Shown in pieces: positions 53,471-61,883 of a stretch of DNA of 64,000 nucleotides (its first letter is position 1; every line of letters starts with the position of its first letter). Origin of the DNA: ZC4RG30 sp963812195 (GTDB lineage Bacteria > Pseudomonadota > Gammaproteobacteria > Steroidobacterales > Steroidobacteraceae); assembly GCA_963812195.1 (NCBI GenBank), contig CAWEUI010000007.1, positions 62,001 through 126,000 of the forward strand. Direction: 5' to 3'. A program made the position numbers and the translations under genes. The notes under the pieces are model-generated. The model saw nothing but the letters and a program-made list of their open reading frames with translations. It had not been told where the DNA came from and searched no databases.

Positions 53471-53529
53471 GCAGGCCGGTCTACAGCGGCCTGCGTCCGC
53501 AGTTCAGCTGGCCGAATCCGGCCAGCTGA
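53471..53529 (+). pseudogene. Relic of a GFA-family gene (C-terminal 19 codons)
   Basis: The frame reads GRPVYSGLRPQFSWPNPAS then TGA, 16 of 19 residues identical to the end of the intact GFA protein (GRPVYSGLRPEFAWPRPAS) at 51802-51858. Nothing of the rest of the gene is present: the relic begins 17 bp after the aldo/keto reductase stop. A CCTGCC/GGCAGG hairpin overlaps its first bases (53460-53475). It looks like the remnant of a duplicated GFA gene. Confidence 0.7.
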
Positions 53530-53538
53530 CAACCGGCT

Positions 53539-55596
53539 TCAGCGCGGCGGCCCGAACGCCGGCGGCGGATTCTTCTTCAGCTCGTTGGCCCGGTACGTCA
53601 GGTACGAACGGATCGCCTCGACGTCCTGCTCGGACAACGACTTGTTGAACGGCATCATGCCGTTCTCGCGCAGCGCGCCGTCGAGCACGACGCTCTTGAA
53701 CAACGCCGGATTGTTCAGCGCTATGGTGTAGTTCAGGTCCGGGTAGCCGGTGAACATGCGGCCGCCCTCGTGACAACCCGTGCAGCTGTTCTCGTACAGC
53801 TCCTTGCCGTGGTTGTGCTCGGCCTCATCACCGAAGTTCGGCGGCGGATTGAGCACCTGCGCGACCACCGGCGGCGCCGGCGGCAGTTCGACTTTGCCGC
53901 CGAGCTTGTATACCAGCAGGTGATTGGTGCCGGCGGCGGCCGCGAAGCCGGTGCTGGCCGAGGAGATCACCGCAATGTATTGCACGCCGTCGATGGCGTA
54001 GCTCACCGGACCGGGCACCACATTGCCTTGAGTCGGTGTGGACCAGATGATCTGGCCGGTATCGGCGCGCATCGCGGAGAGCTTCTTGCCGGGCGTGCCC
54101 TGGAACACCAGGTTGCCGGCGGTGGTCAGCGTGCCGGCGCTGCCGCTGGCCTGACGCTGCGTCCAGGCCACCTTGCGCTTCACCGGATCCCAGGCTTCCA
54201 GGTACGAGCCGGGATTCTCGATCACCGGCCGCTTCAATGACGGGTCCGGCCGCTTCGACATGCTGATGTCCACCAGCTGGTTGCCCAGGATCCGCCCGCC
54301 CTTCTCGGCAACGTAGGAGCCGACGCTGTAGTTCGTGGGGAGGTACAGCAGCCCGGTATTCGGGTTGTAGGACTGCGACGACCACGCATGCGCCCGCCCC
54401 GGCACCATGTAGAACCCCTTGCCGGTCTTGCCGTAGTCCGAAGCCGGATTGAGGATGGGCGCCCAGTTGTTCTTCTTGTCGAAGCCCGTGGCCCAGTTGA
54501 TGCTGGGCACGAACGGATCGGCCGACACCACCTTGCCGGTGGCCACCTCGATCACGTACATCACGCCGTTCTTCGGCGCCTGCATCACCACGTGCTTCTT
54601 CTGGCCGCCCACCACGATATCCGCCACCGTGAGCGGCGAGGTGCTGTCGAAGTCGAAGCCCTCGTGCGGCGTGGTCTGGTAGTGCCACCTGTAGTGACCG
54701 GTCTTCGCGTCCAACGCGACGATGGAGGCGATGAACAGGTTGTCGCCGCCGCCCGGCGAGCGGATCGCCGCCGGCCACGGAATGCCGTTGCCGGTGCCGA
54801 AGATCACTGAATCAGTCTGCGGGTCGTACAGGATGCCGTCCCAGACGGTGCCGCCGCCGCCCGTCTTCCACCACTGACCGCTCCACGTCCTGGCGGCCAT
54901 GGCCATGACGCTGTCGGAGGCCGCGTGGTCGGGACCCCTGGCCGGATCGCCCGGCACCGTCCAGAAGCGCCAGCGCTGCTTGCCGGTGTCGGCGTCATAC
55001 GCGGCGAGGAAGCCGCGTGTGTAGAACTCGCCGCCGCCCTCGCCGATGAACACGATGCCATCGCCGATGCGCGGCGCGCCGGTGATGGAATACGCCATGT
55101 CCGGATCGGTGACCCGCACCTCCCAGATCTTCTTGCCGGTGGTGGCATTTACCGCCACCAGGCGGCCATCCAGCGTCGCCCAGATGATCCTGCCCCGCCA
55201 GTAGGCCACGCCGCGGTTGGAGATATTGCAGCACAGTGAGCTGCCGGCGATTTCACGCGGCACGTCCGGGTCGTACTTCCAAAGCGCCTTGCCGGTCTTC
55301 GCGTCGAACGCGTAAACCTTGCTCCAGGGCGTGGTCACGTACAGCCGGCCATCCACCACCAGCGGCGTGCTCTGGTAGCCGCCGCGTTCCTGCAGGGGAA
55401 CGAACCAGGCCAGGCCGAGCTGGCCGACGTTGTCAGTGTTGACCTGCGTGAGCGGGCTGAAACGCTGCTCGGCGGCGTCGCGGCCGTGGCTGGCCCATTC
55501 GTTGCCGGAGTCCGCGGGCGCCGCACCCGCTGCCATGGCCAGTGATGCGCTGAGCGACAGCACGACGGCCGACATCATCGATACGAAACGTCCCAT
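53539..55596 (-). CDS. PQQ-dependent alcohol dehydrogenase-like quinohemoprotein
   Basis: A 685-residue periplasmic enzyme of the quinohemoprotein alcohol dehydrogenase type. The signal peptide ends near LAMAAGA. The propeller carries docking repeats (GKALWKYDPDVP, GKKIWEVRVTDPD, GQIIWSTPTQGN), the vicinal disulfide SSLCCNISNRG and the Asp region HEGFDFDSTSP. The C-terminal cytochrome c domain has CTGCHEGG and Met in MMPFNKSL. It oxidises an alcohol or aldehyde and passes electrons to its own heme. It is a distant relative of the enzyme at 38350-40422, so the window holds two such dehydrogenases with different active-site surroundings. It is divergent from the thiamine-diphosphate enzyme gene. 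Confidence 0.9.
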   Translation of the reverse strand: MGRFVSMMSAVVLSLSASLAMAAGAAPADSGNEWASHGRDAAEQRFSPLTQVNTDNVGQLGLAWFVPLQERGGYQSTPLVVDGRLYVTTPWSKVYAFDAKTGKALWKYDPDVPREIAGSSLCCNISNRGVAYWRGRIIWATLDGRLVAVNATTGKKIWEVRVTDPDMAYSITGAPRIGDGIVFIGEGGGEFYTRGFLAAYDADTGKQRWRFWTVPGDPARGPDHAASDSVMAMAARTWSGQWWKTGGGGTVWDGILYDPQTDSVIFGTGNGIPWPAAIRSPGGGDNLFIASIVALDAKTGHYRWHYQTTPHEGFDFDSTSPLTVADIVVGGQKKHVVMQAPKNGVMYVIEVATGKVVSADPFVPSINWATGFDKKNNWAPILNPASDYGKTGKGFYMVPGRAHAWSSQSYNPNTGLLYLPTNYSVGSYVAEKGGRILGNQLVDISMSKRPDPSLKRPVIENPGSYLEAWDPVKRKVAWTQRQASGSAGTLTTAGNLVFQGTPGKKLSAMRADTGQIIWSTPTQGNVVPGPVSYAIDGVQYIAVISSASTGFAAAAGTNHLLVYKLGGKVELPPAPPVVAQVLNPPPNFGDEAEHNHGKELYENSCTGCHEGGRMFTGYPDLNYTIALNNPALFKSVVLDGALRENGMMPFNKSLSEQDVEAIRSYLTYRANELKKNPPPAFGPPR

Positions 55597-55821
55597 GAGA
55601 CCCCTCCCCCCGGGAAAACGATATGCGTCTTGCGAATGGCCTGAAGATTAGCCGATTGCGCGCCGCGATGTATCGATCCGCTGGAGTGGGCCTGCAATCG
55701 ACGGGACTGGCGGGTGTTGCCCCGGAATTCGCGTGGCAGGAGCGCACCATTGATCGGCACCGGACAGCAGGTTAGCGTAGCCCCATGCCATGCGGGGGAG
55801 CCATGATGCGGGCGCTGTGGA

Positions 55822-57432
55822 ATGTCGGACACTGACGTCGAGGCGCCGCTGACCGGCGCCGCCAGCCTGCTGCGCACCATGGCCGCTGCCGGCATCGAGG
55901 TGTGCTTCGCCAATCCCGGCACGTCCGAAATGCATTTCGTCGCGGCACTGGGCACATTGCCGCAGATCCGCCCGGTGCTGGGATTGTTCGAGGGCGTGGT
56001 CAGCGGCATGGCCGACGGCTACGCGCGCGTGGCCGGCAAGCCGGCCATGACGCTGTATCACCTGGGCACGGGCTTCACCAACGCCGCGGCCAACCTGCAC
56101 AACGCGCGGCGTGCGAAGAGTCCGATCGTGAACGTCGTTGGCGATCACTCCACCACGCACAAGCGCTGGGACAGCCCCCTGAAGTCCGACATCGAGGCCA
56201 TCGCGCGCCCGATGTCGGACTGGCTGCGCATGGCGCAGTCGACGCACACGTTGTCTGCCGATGGCGCCGCCGCCGTGGCTGCCGCGCGCACGCATCCGGG
56301 GCGGATCGCCACGCTGATCCTGCCGGCGGACATCGCCTGGGGTACGACACATGGCCACGCGTCGCCACAGCCCGTGCCATCACCACCACCGCCGGACCCG
56401 TCCGCGATCTCCCGCGTCGCGAAGATATTGCGCGAACGCGGTTCCACCAGCGCACTGCTGGTGCGCGCCGCAGCCGGCGAACCGCGCGGCCTCGCGGCCC
56501 TGCAACGCATCTGCGCGGCCACCGGCGCGAAACCGCTGCACGACCTCGTCGCGCCACGCGTGCTGCGCGGCGCGGGCCAGTTCCCGGTGACGCGCGTGGC
56601 GTATCGCGCCGAGGAGGCAGTGGCGCTGCTCACCGGCGTGCGCGAGCTGATCCTCGTCGGCGCGCCGGCACCCGTGGCGCCCTTCGGCTATCCGCAGTTC
56701 CCGAGCTGGCTCACACCCGACAACACCACGCAGACCTGGCTGGCCCAGGAGCACGAAGATGAGGTACAGGCGCTGGAGGCGCTGGCCGACGCGCTGGGCG
56801 CACCGTCCTTGACCGCATCGGGCAATGCGCACGCGTCCGCGCAGACGGCACGCGACACAACCGTGGCGAGCACCCCGCGAGGTGTCCTGGACGCTACCGC
56901 GCTCGGTCGATCGCTCGCCCGACACCTGCCCGAAGGCGCCGTCCTGTCCGAAGAAGCCATCAGCATGGGGCCGGCGCTCGCCGCGCAGACCGCACTGGCC
57001 GCGCCGCACTGGCACCTGACCAACACCGGCGGGGCGCTGGGGCAAGGCATTCCGGTGGCCACCGGCGCGGCGGTCGCGGCGCCGGATCGCAAGGTGGTGA
57101 ACCTGCAGGCCGACGGCAGCGCGATGTTCACCTTGCAGGGCCTGTGGACGCAGGCACGGGAGAAGCTCGACGTGCTGACCATCGTGCTCGCCAATCGCAG
57201 CTATGCGGTGCTGCGCGCCGAGATCAGCCGCGTCGGCGCCCACGTCGAGGACGCGCTGGCCGGCAGCCTGCTGGATATCGATCGCCCCGACATCGACTGG
57301 GTCGCCCTGGCGCGCGGCCTGGGCGTGGAGGCCGTGCGCGTCAGCTCGGCGCAGGGCTTCGATGACGCGCTGATCGCCGCACTGCGCGAGCGCGGCCCAA
57401 GATTGATCGAAGCCGTAATGGTGTCCCCATGA
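55822..57432 (+). CDS. Thiamine-diphosphate-dependent enzyme (acetolactate synthase/benzoylformate decarboxylase-like)
   Basis: A 536-residue enzyme of the pyruvate-oxidase-like ThDP superfamily. The N-terminal PYR domain has EVCFANPGTSEMHFVAAL and the activating Glu in LGLFEGVVSGMADGYARV; the C-terminal PP domain has the ThDP/Mg motif LQADGSAMFTLQGLW (GDG changed to ADG) through IVLANRSYAVLRAEI. This close group is often annotated as acetolactate synthase but lacks the regulatory partner; a 2-keto acid decarboxylase is more likely. Its stop overlaps the ATG of an aromatic-acid-type MFS transporter, suggesting catabolism of an imported keto or aromatic acid. Confidence 0.85.
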   Translation: MSDTDVEAPLTGAASLLRTMAAAGIEVCFANPGTSEMHFVAALGTLPQIRPVLGLFEGVVSGMADGYARVAGKPAMTLYHLGTGFTNAAANLHNARRAKSPIVNVVGDHSTTHKRWDSPLKSDIEAIARPMSDWLRMAQSTHTLSADGAAAVAAARTHPGRIATLILPADIAWGTTHGHASPQPVPSPPPPDPSAISRVAKILRERGSTSALLVRAAAGEPRGLAALQRICAATGAKPLHDLVAPRVLRGAGQFPVTRVAYRAEEAVALLTGVRELILVGAPAPVAPFGYPQFPSWLTPDNTTQTWLAQEHEDEVQALEALADALGAPSLTASGNAHASAQTARDTTVASTPRGVLDATALGRSLARHLPEGAVLSEEAISMGPALAAQTALAAPHWHLTNTGGALGQGIPVATGAAVAAPDRKVVNLQADGSAMFTLQGLWTQAREKLDVLTIVLANRSYAVLRAEISRVGAHVEDALAGSLLDIDRPDIDWVALARGLGVEAVRVSSAQGFDDALIAALRERGPRLIEAVMVSP

Positions 57433-58652
57433 ACAAACCCGGCACGCCGGACTGGTCACGCGCCGCGCAGGTCGCCGTGGCAATGATCGCCATCGCATTG
57501 GTGCTGGACGGGCTGGACGCGCAGGCGCTGGGCCTGGCCATCCCGTCGCTGATGAACGAATGGGGCCTCACGCGCGCGGCCTTCTCCCCGATTGCGGCCG
57601 GCAGCCTCATCGGCATGACCATCGGTGCCACCTTCGGCGGCGTCATCGGCGATCGCATCGGGCGGCGCACGACGCTGATCGGCAGCATTGTCCTGTTCGG
57701 AGTCGCCACCGGCCTAGCCACACTCGCGCACGGCACCCTGGGCTTCGGCGCGTTGCGCGCCGTGGCCGGTCTCGGCCTCGGCGCCACGCTGCCCAACGCC
57801 AGCGCGCTGATCGCCGAGTTCACCCCGGTGCGCCTGCGCAGTATCGGCATGTCCATCGCGATGTTCAGCCAGCCGCTGGGGTCGATGAGCGCCGGTCTGC
57901 TGGCCGCGGTGCTGCTGGAAACTCACGGCTGGCGCAGCCTGTTCATGATCGGCTGCGTGACACCGCTGGTGCTCGCGCTGTTGTTCCTGTGGCGCCTGCC
58001 CGAGTCGCCGGGTTTCGTGGCCCGCGATGCCACGTCCACCGCAGGCAAGGCCTCGCTGCGTGCGGTGCTGACACCCGAACACCGGCGCGACACGCTGATC
58101 GCGAGCCTTGCCGCCTTCCTGTCGCTGCTCGCGCTGTACAGCATGCTCAGCTGGGCGCCGGCGATGCTGGCCGCCGAGCACATGCCGTTGGGCTTCACCG
58201 GCACCGCGATCGCCAGCTTCAGCGTTGGCGGCATCGTCGGCAGCCTCGCGTGCGGCGTGATGATCAAGCGGTTCGGCTCACGACCCGCGCAGATCGTCAT
58301 CGGCGCCGTCGGCATCGCGGCCGGTGTGCTGCTGATCGCGCTGTTTCGCTCAGGGCTTGCCACAACGACCACGGTCGGCGCGTTGATGGCCTTCGTCGGG
58401 GTCGCCGCCGCCGGCACGCAGACCACGCTGTATGCACTCGGCGCCCACCTGTACCCCACGGCGCTGCGCGCCACCGGCCTCGGCGCGATACTCGGCGTGG
58501 GCAGGCTGGGTGCGGTGGCCAGTTCGTGGGTGGGCGCGCAGGCGGTGGACGCGGGCGGCGCGGTGGGATTCTTCACGCTGTTCGCCGTGGCGATCGGCGC
58601 ATCCACGGTGGCGTGTATCGTGATACGGCGCTCGATTCCGCCCGTACCCTAG
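57429..58652 (+). CDS. MFS transporter, aromatic acid:H+ symporter (AAHS) type
   Basis: A 407-residue, 12-helix inner-membrane permease. Helix 1 carries the AAHS-like signature ALVLDGLDAQALGLAIPSL, with Asp residues needed for proton coupling; the MFS loop motif is GGVIGDRIGRRTTLIGSIVL, and LWRLPESPGF precedes the central loop. Relatives take up 4-hydroxybenzoate, benzoate and similar acids. The ATG overlaps the stop of the ThDP enzyme gene (ATGA), so substrate uptake and the first catabolic step are probably coupled. Confidence 0.88.
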   Translation: MNKPGTPDWSRAAQVAVAMIAIALVLDGLDAQALGLAIPSLMNEWGLTRAAFSPIAAGSLIGMTIGATFGGVIGDRIGRRTTLIGSIVLFGVATGLATLAHGTLGFGALRAVAGLGLGATLPNASALIAEFTPVRLRSIGMSIAMFSQPLGSMSAGLLAAVLLETHGWRSLFMIGCVTPLVLALLFLWRLPESPGFVARDATSTAGKASLRAVLTPEHRRDTLIASLAAFLSLLALYSMLSWAPAMLAAEHMPLGFTGTAIASFSVGGIVGSLACGVMIKRFGSRPAQIVIGAVGIAAGVLLIALFRSGLATTTTVGALMAFVGVAAAGTQTTLYALGAHLYPTALRATGLGAILGVGRLGAVASSWVGAQAVDAGGAVGFFTLFAVAIGASTVACIVIRRSIPPVP

Positions 58653-58666
58653 CGACCGGCCGGCTA

Positions 58667-59689
58667 CTACGCGTCCCGGCCGAACCCCACCAGTCGCTTG
58701 GAGGACTCATCCCACAGCCGCAGGCTCAGGGTCCTCAGGCTGTCGGCCAGCGTCAGTGGCTTGACCTCGCGGAACATCGGGTCGGCGCGGTGACAGCGTT
58801 CCAGGTTGTAGTTGGGGATCCGCGGGCTGAGGTGATGGATGTGGTGGAAGCCGATGTTGCCGGAGAACCACTGCAGGATCCGCGGCAGCTTGAAGAACGA
58901 GCTGCCCTTGAGCGCCGCCGCCGTGTAGTCCCAGCTGCTGGCCGCGCTCCCAGTAGGCATCCTCGAACTGGTGCTGCACGTAGAACAGCCACAGGCCGGC
59001 ACTGCCCGACAGTCAGGATGGCGAGCTGGAGCACCAGGTAGGGCCAGAACCCCATGACCATCGACACCGCCGCGCCCACCAGCAGCAGCGCGGCGTTCAT
59101 CCACCACACGGAATGGCGCTCGCGTATGCCGCCTTTGCGATCCGGCATGCGCTGCAGGACCAGGAACAGCACCAGCGGCGCGATGACGAACAGCACGAAC
59201 GGGTTGCGCGCCAGCCGATAGGCCAGGCGCTTCCAGCGGGACGCGCGACCGATACTCCGGGACCGTCATCGTCCAGACGTCGCCGATGCCGCGCCGGTCC
59301 AGGTCGCCCGTCGCTCCATGATGGATCGCGTGCTCGCCACGCCACTGGTAGTAGGGCGTGAAGGTCAGCACGCCGGTGACGCAGCCCCAGAAGTCGTTGG
59401 CGAAGCGCGACGCGAAGAACGAGCCGTGGCCGCAGTCGTGGAAGATGATGAACACGCGGACCAGCAGGCCGCCGGCGAGCACGATCAGCGGCACGGTCAG
59501 CCACCAGGAAATGGCAATACAGTAGTAGAGCAGCACCCACACCAGCAGGTACGACCCCAGGCTGTTGAGAAGCTGCCAGGAAGCCTTCCAGGCATTGGGC
59601 GCGCGATGCCTGGCAACGATTGACTGCCAGACCGCCGGCTCGGCAGGCCGCTTGGAACTGCCCGGGCTCAAACCGTCCACGCCGCCCAT
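58667..59689 (-). pseudogene. Membrane fatty acid desaturase, several frameshifts
   Basis: An integral membrane di-iron desaturase of about 340 residues that inserts double bonds into acyl chains. All three histidine boxes are present: FHDCGHGSFFASRFAN, HAIHHGATGDLDRRG and GFHHIHHLSPRIPNYNLERC, separated by hydrophobic spans (LLVWVLLYYCIAISWWL, VFVIAPLVLFLVLQ-type). The pattern matches omega-6/delta-12 type desaturases. Frame changes near 59230, 59000 and 58940 break the gene; the boxes being intact argues for sequencing errors. ATG 59689 opens the protein without a strong ribosome-binding site. Confidence 0.8.
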
Positions 59690-59967
59690 ACCGACACGGA
59701 TGAATCGGGCCCGGTATCGGAACTCACCGCGCGCACGGACCAGATCGGGTCTATGTAGATGAGGCAGGACTGATCACGCTTGCCGCCGATGTCCGCCCAT
59801 GGGGCTTCCTTGTGCATCCGGCCCTGGATCTGCACCTTGGCCTGCCCGGTGATGGCGACCTGAATGGACATTTTCGCCGGTGGAATCTGCGTGCCGATGA
59901 CGCGTAGCGATACGCCGGCACCCACGGTGTCGGCACGAACATTCGACATCAGTACATCTGCGCCCAT
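59668..59967 (-). CDS. Small beta-rich hypothetical protein
   Basis: A 99-residue protein, predicted mostly beta strand (VSLRVIGTQIPPAKMSIQVA, AKVQIQGRMHKEAPW, SCLIYIDPIWSVRAVSSDTG), ending in VWAAWTV. I do not recognise a family. ATG 59949 is an alternative start. It lies 4 bp behind the next upstream gene (stop at 59972) on the same strand, and its 3' end overlaps the first bases of the desaturase gene, so the order is 60391-59972, 59967-59668, then desaturase. Confidence 0.5.
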   Translation of the reverse strand: MGADVLMSNVRADTVGAGVSLRVIGTQIPPAKMSIQVAITGQAKVQIQGRMHKEAPWADIGGKRDQSCLIYIDPIWSVRAVSSDTGPDSSVSVWAAWTV

Positions 59968-59971
59968 GGGT

Positions 59972-60391
59972 TCAGCGCTTGCGCCGGCCGCGGGCGGGGG
60001 TTACCGGTTCCTGCGCCGGCAGCCGCACGAAGTCCACGCTGTAGGCATCGCCGTCGAACTCGGCAACGCTGCCCACCAGATCGGCGCGCATGTGGATCCT
60101 GCCCGGGGCTCCGCCCACGCTGGGCGTCTGGATGATCAACCGCACCGGCGTGCGCGCCGAAGTGGCTGCGTCCAGCCCCAGACGCAGTGCGTCGACCTTG
60201 GATCGCCCGCCGGTAACCTGCGAGAGTTTCGCCGAGTAGCGCAGCACGCCCGTTCCCGGTCTGCTGAAGCCCGAGGAGCGGCACACCAGCACCAGGCTGC
60301 CGTCCTGCGCAGTGGCGCACAACGGACGCTGCTGGCCTGCGATATTCGCACCGAGGCGCGAAAATGCCAGATCGAGGGAGAGAGTTTCCAT
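59972..60391 (-). CDS. Hypothetical beta-rich protein
   Basis: A 139-residue protein with alternating strands (METLSLDLAFSRLGANIAG, SLVLVCRSSGFSRPGTGVLR, VRLIIQTPSVGGAPGRIHMR, EFDGDAYSVDFVRLP) and a basic C-terminus (ARGRRKR). No signal peptide and no recognised family. ATG 60391 is supported by GGAAGG 9 bp upstream. It appears to be the first gene of a pair with the small beta-rich gene downstream. Confidence 0.55.
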   Translation of the reverse strand: METLSLDLAFSRLGANIAGQQRPLCATAQDGSLVLVCRSSGFSRPGTGVLRYSAKLSQVTGGRSKVDALRLGLDAATSARTPVRLIIQTPSVGGAPGRIHMRADLVGSVAEFDGDAYSVDFVRLPAQEPVTPARGRRKR

Positions 60392-60723
60392 GCAAGCTGC
60401 CTTCCGTGTCGGACGTGGCATAGGCCACGGTTACGTTCGCAGACCCTTGAAGGCTGGCTGACTGGAGTACGCCAGGATGGCGCGAATGCGCCGACGGCCC
60501 GGGAAGACATGCGATGAAGATCAGCGAACAGCTTCCATCGTACCCGAATGAGCAGGATGCCGTCGGGAATTCCATCTGGTGGTCCGCGGGAGCCTCTACG
60601 CCGTATCGCCATCCACAGCGGCATCCGGTCGCGCGAGAAACCCGTACGATCCGAACGGAGTACTGCTAGGCTTCCAATGGTTCGTTTCCATCGTCCGTAC
60701 CGGACAGCGCGTTCCCTCTTCCA
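60392..60723. other. 332-bp intergenic region with no recognised gene
   Basis: The region separates two divergently transcribed hypothetical genes. No frame in it shows convincing protein features, RNA gene or repeat. It presumably holds the two promoters, but I see no clear -35/-10 pair. Confidence 0.4.
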
Positions 60724-61005
60724 ATGAATTCACACGACCCGCTTCTCGACCATCGCGCCCGCATGGAGCGCGCGCAACTCGAGGCCGGCGAACGGCGCGC
60801 GCAGGCCATGCTCGAACAGCGCTCGCCGGAAAATTCCCACGACGCGCGCGTGCGTGCCTGGGAAAAGCTGCACCAGGTGCGGCTGCCCCGGGATCCGGAG
60901 CACAACGTGCTCGTGATCATCGCGCAGCAGACTGGACTTACGCTGGACGCCGTGCAGGAAGTACAGCGGCAGCGCAATTGGCTCGCCGACGCGGCCAAGT
61001 CCTGA
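60724..61005 (+). CDS. Small hypothetical helical protein
   Basis: A 93-residue, highly charged and helical protein: RMERAQLEAGERRAQAMLEQ, then VRAWEKLHQVRLPRDPEHN and a second helical part VLVIIAQQTGLTLDAVQEVQ. The end resembles a small helix-turn-helix but the match is loose. No family is recognised. ATG 60724 has no good ribosome-binding site. A hairpin follows the stop. Confidence 0.5.
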   Translation: MNSHDPLLDHRARMERAQLEAGERRAQAMLEQRSPENSHDARVRAWEKLHQVRLPRDPEHNVLVIIAQQTGLTLDAVQEVQRQRNWLADAAKS

Positions 61006-61009
61006 AGGT

Positions 61010-61027
61010 TGCCCGCACCGGCGGGCA
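61010..61027. terminator. Hairpin between convergent genes, possible bidirectional terminator
   Basis: TGCCCGC and GCGGGCA form a perfect 7-bp stem around an ACCG loop, 4 bp after the stop of the small gene at 60724-61005 and 34 bp from the end of the convergent peptidase gene. There is no T tract on either side, so function as a terminator is only probable. Confidence 0.45.
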
Positions 61028-61061
61028 CCGTGAGCGGCATTTCGCGGCGCTCGCGCCCTGT

Positions 61062-61883
61062 TCAGCCTTGACGTTGCGCCGAGTGTGACTGCGCGAGCGT
61101 CGTCAGCACATCCGCATACCAGGCGCAGTTCAAACCCAGCGATTCATCGGCCACCACGTCGCGCGTGCGCATGTCCATGCGCGTCGAGTGGACCCCCAGC
61201 AACTGCCAGGATTGCGGCGAATCATCGCCGGGCTGTGCGTACCTGCGCCGGCGCAACACCGGCGATCCACTGCTGCCACGGTGGGTTCGCGCGTCGGTCA
61301 GGAAATAACCCTGCTGCTGGAAGCGCACGCCATAGGCCGATGCAATCGAGGCGCTGCGCGCAACGGCCAGGTGATGAACGGTGTCGTGGAACCCCAGCGG
61401 AAAGCCGATCACCGCCAGGACATCCCCGACGGTGACGCATTCCCTCCCCGCCTCAAGGTGCGAGGGCTCGAAAGCCTGCAATACCGTCGGGTCGGGCAGG
61501 CGCTCGGTCTCGATTTCGATCATTGCGACATCCACGGCGCCGCTGGTGTCCGTTGCCTGCCGCCACAACCCCACCCCGCTGCCGTAGAGCGGTATCGAGA
61601 AGACGGCGCAGCGCGTCAGATCGCGCCCGTCGGTGTGCAGATCGATTTCGATGCGGTCGGGGAAGTGCCCGCTCGGCACGTCGGCAAAGACATGCCGGTT
61701 CGAGACCAGGAACAGTCGCGCACCGGTGCGGAAGAAGAAGCCGCTGGCACTGGAAAGGCAGCGCGCACCCAGCCAGGTATTGATGCGGGTGGTGGTGAGC
61801 AGTATCGCCACACCCGGGTTGTGCTCAAGAAGGGAGCCGCCTAACTTGTCGATGCGCCCTGCGATCCCCGGCACGTCCTTCAT
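61062..61883 (-). CDS. Trypsin-like serine peptidase, third gene of an overlapping trio
   Basis: A 273-residue chymotrypsin-fold peptidase without signal peptide, so probably cytoplasmic. The catalytic triad is visible: His in LFLVSNRHVFADV, Asp in AVDVAMIEIE and Ser in THRGSSGSPVLRR. It starts MKDVPGIAGRIDKLGGSLLE, with a hydrophobic stretch near residue 25. Cytoplasmic trypsin-like domains of this kind are often found in bacterial conflict systems, where they cut a host or partner protein on activation. Its ATG overlaps the stop of the Cys/His-rich gene upstream (ATGA), which in turn overlaps a DUF4279 gene. Confidence 0.82.
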   Translation of the reverse strand: MKDVPGIAGRIDKLGGSLLEHNPGVAILLTTTRINTWLGARCLSSASGFFFRTGARLFLVSNRHVFADVPSGHFPDRIEIDLHTDGRDLTRCAVFSIPLYGSGVGLWRQATDTSGAVDVAMIEIETERLPDPTVLQAFEPSHLEAGRECVTVGDVLAVIGFPLGFHDTVHHLAVARSASIASAYGVRFQQQGYFLTDARTHRGSSGSPVLRRRRYAQPGDDSPQSWQLLGVHSTRMDMRTRDVVADESLGLNCAWYADVLTTLAQSHSAQRQG

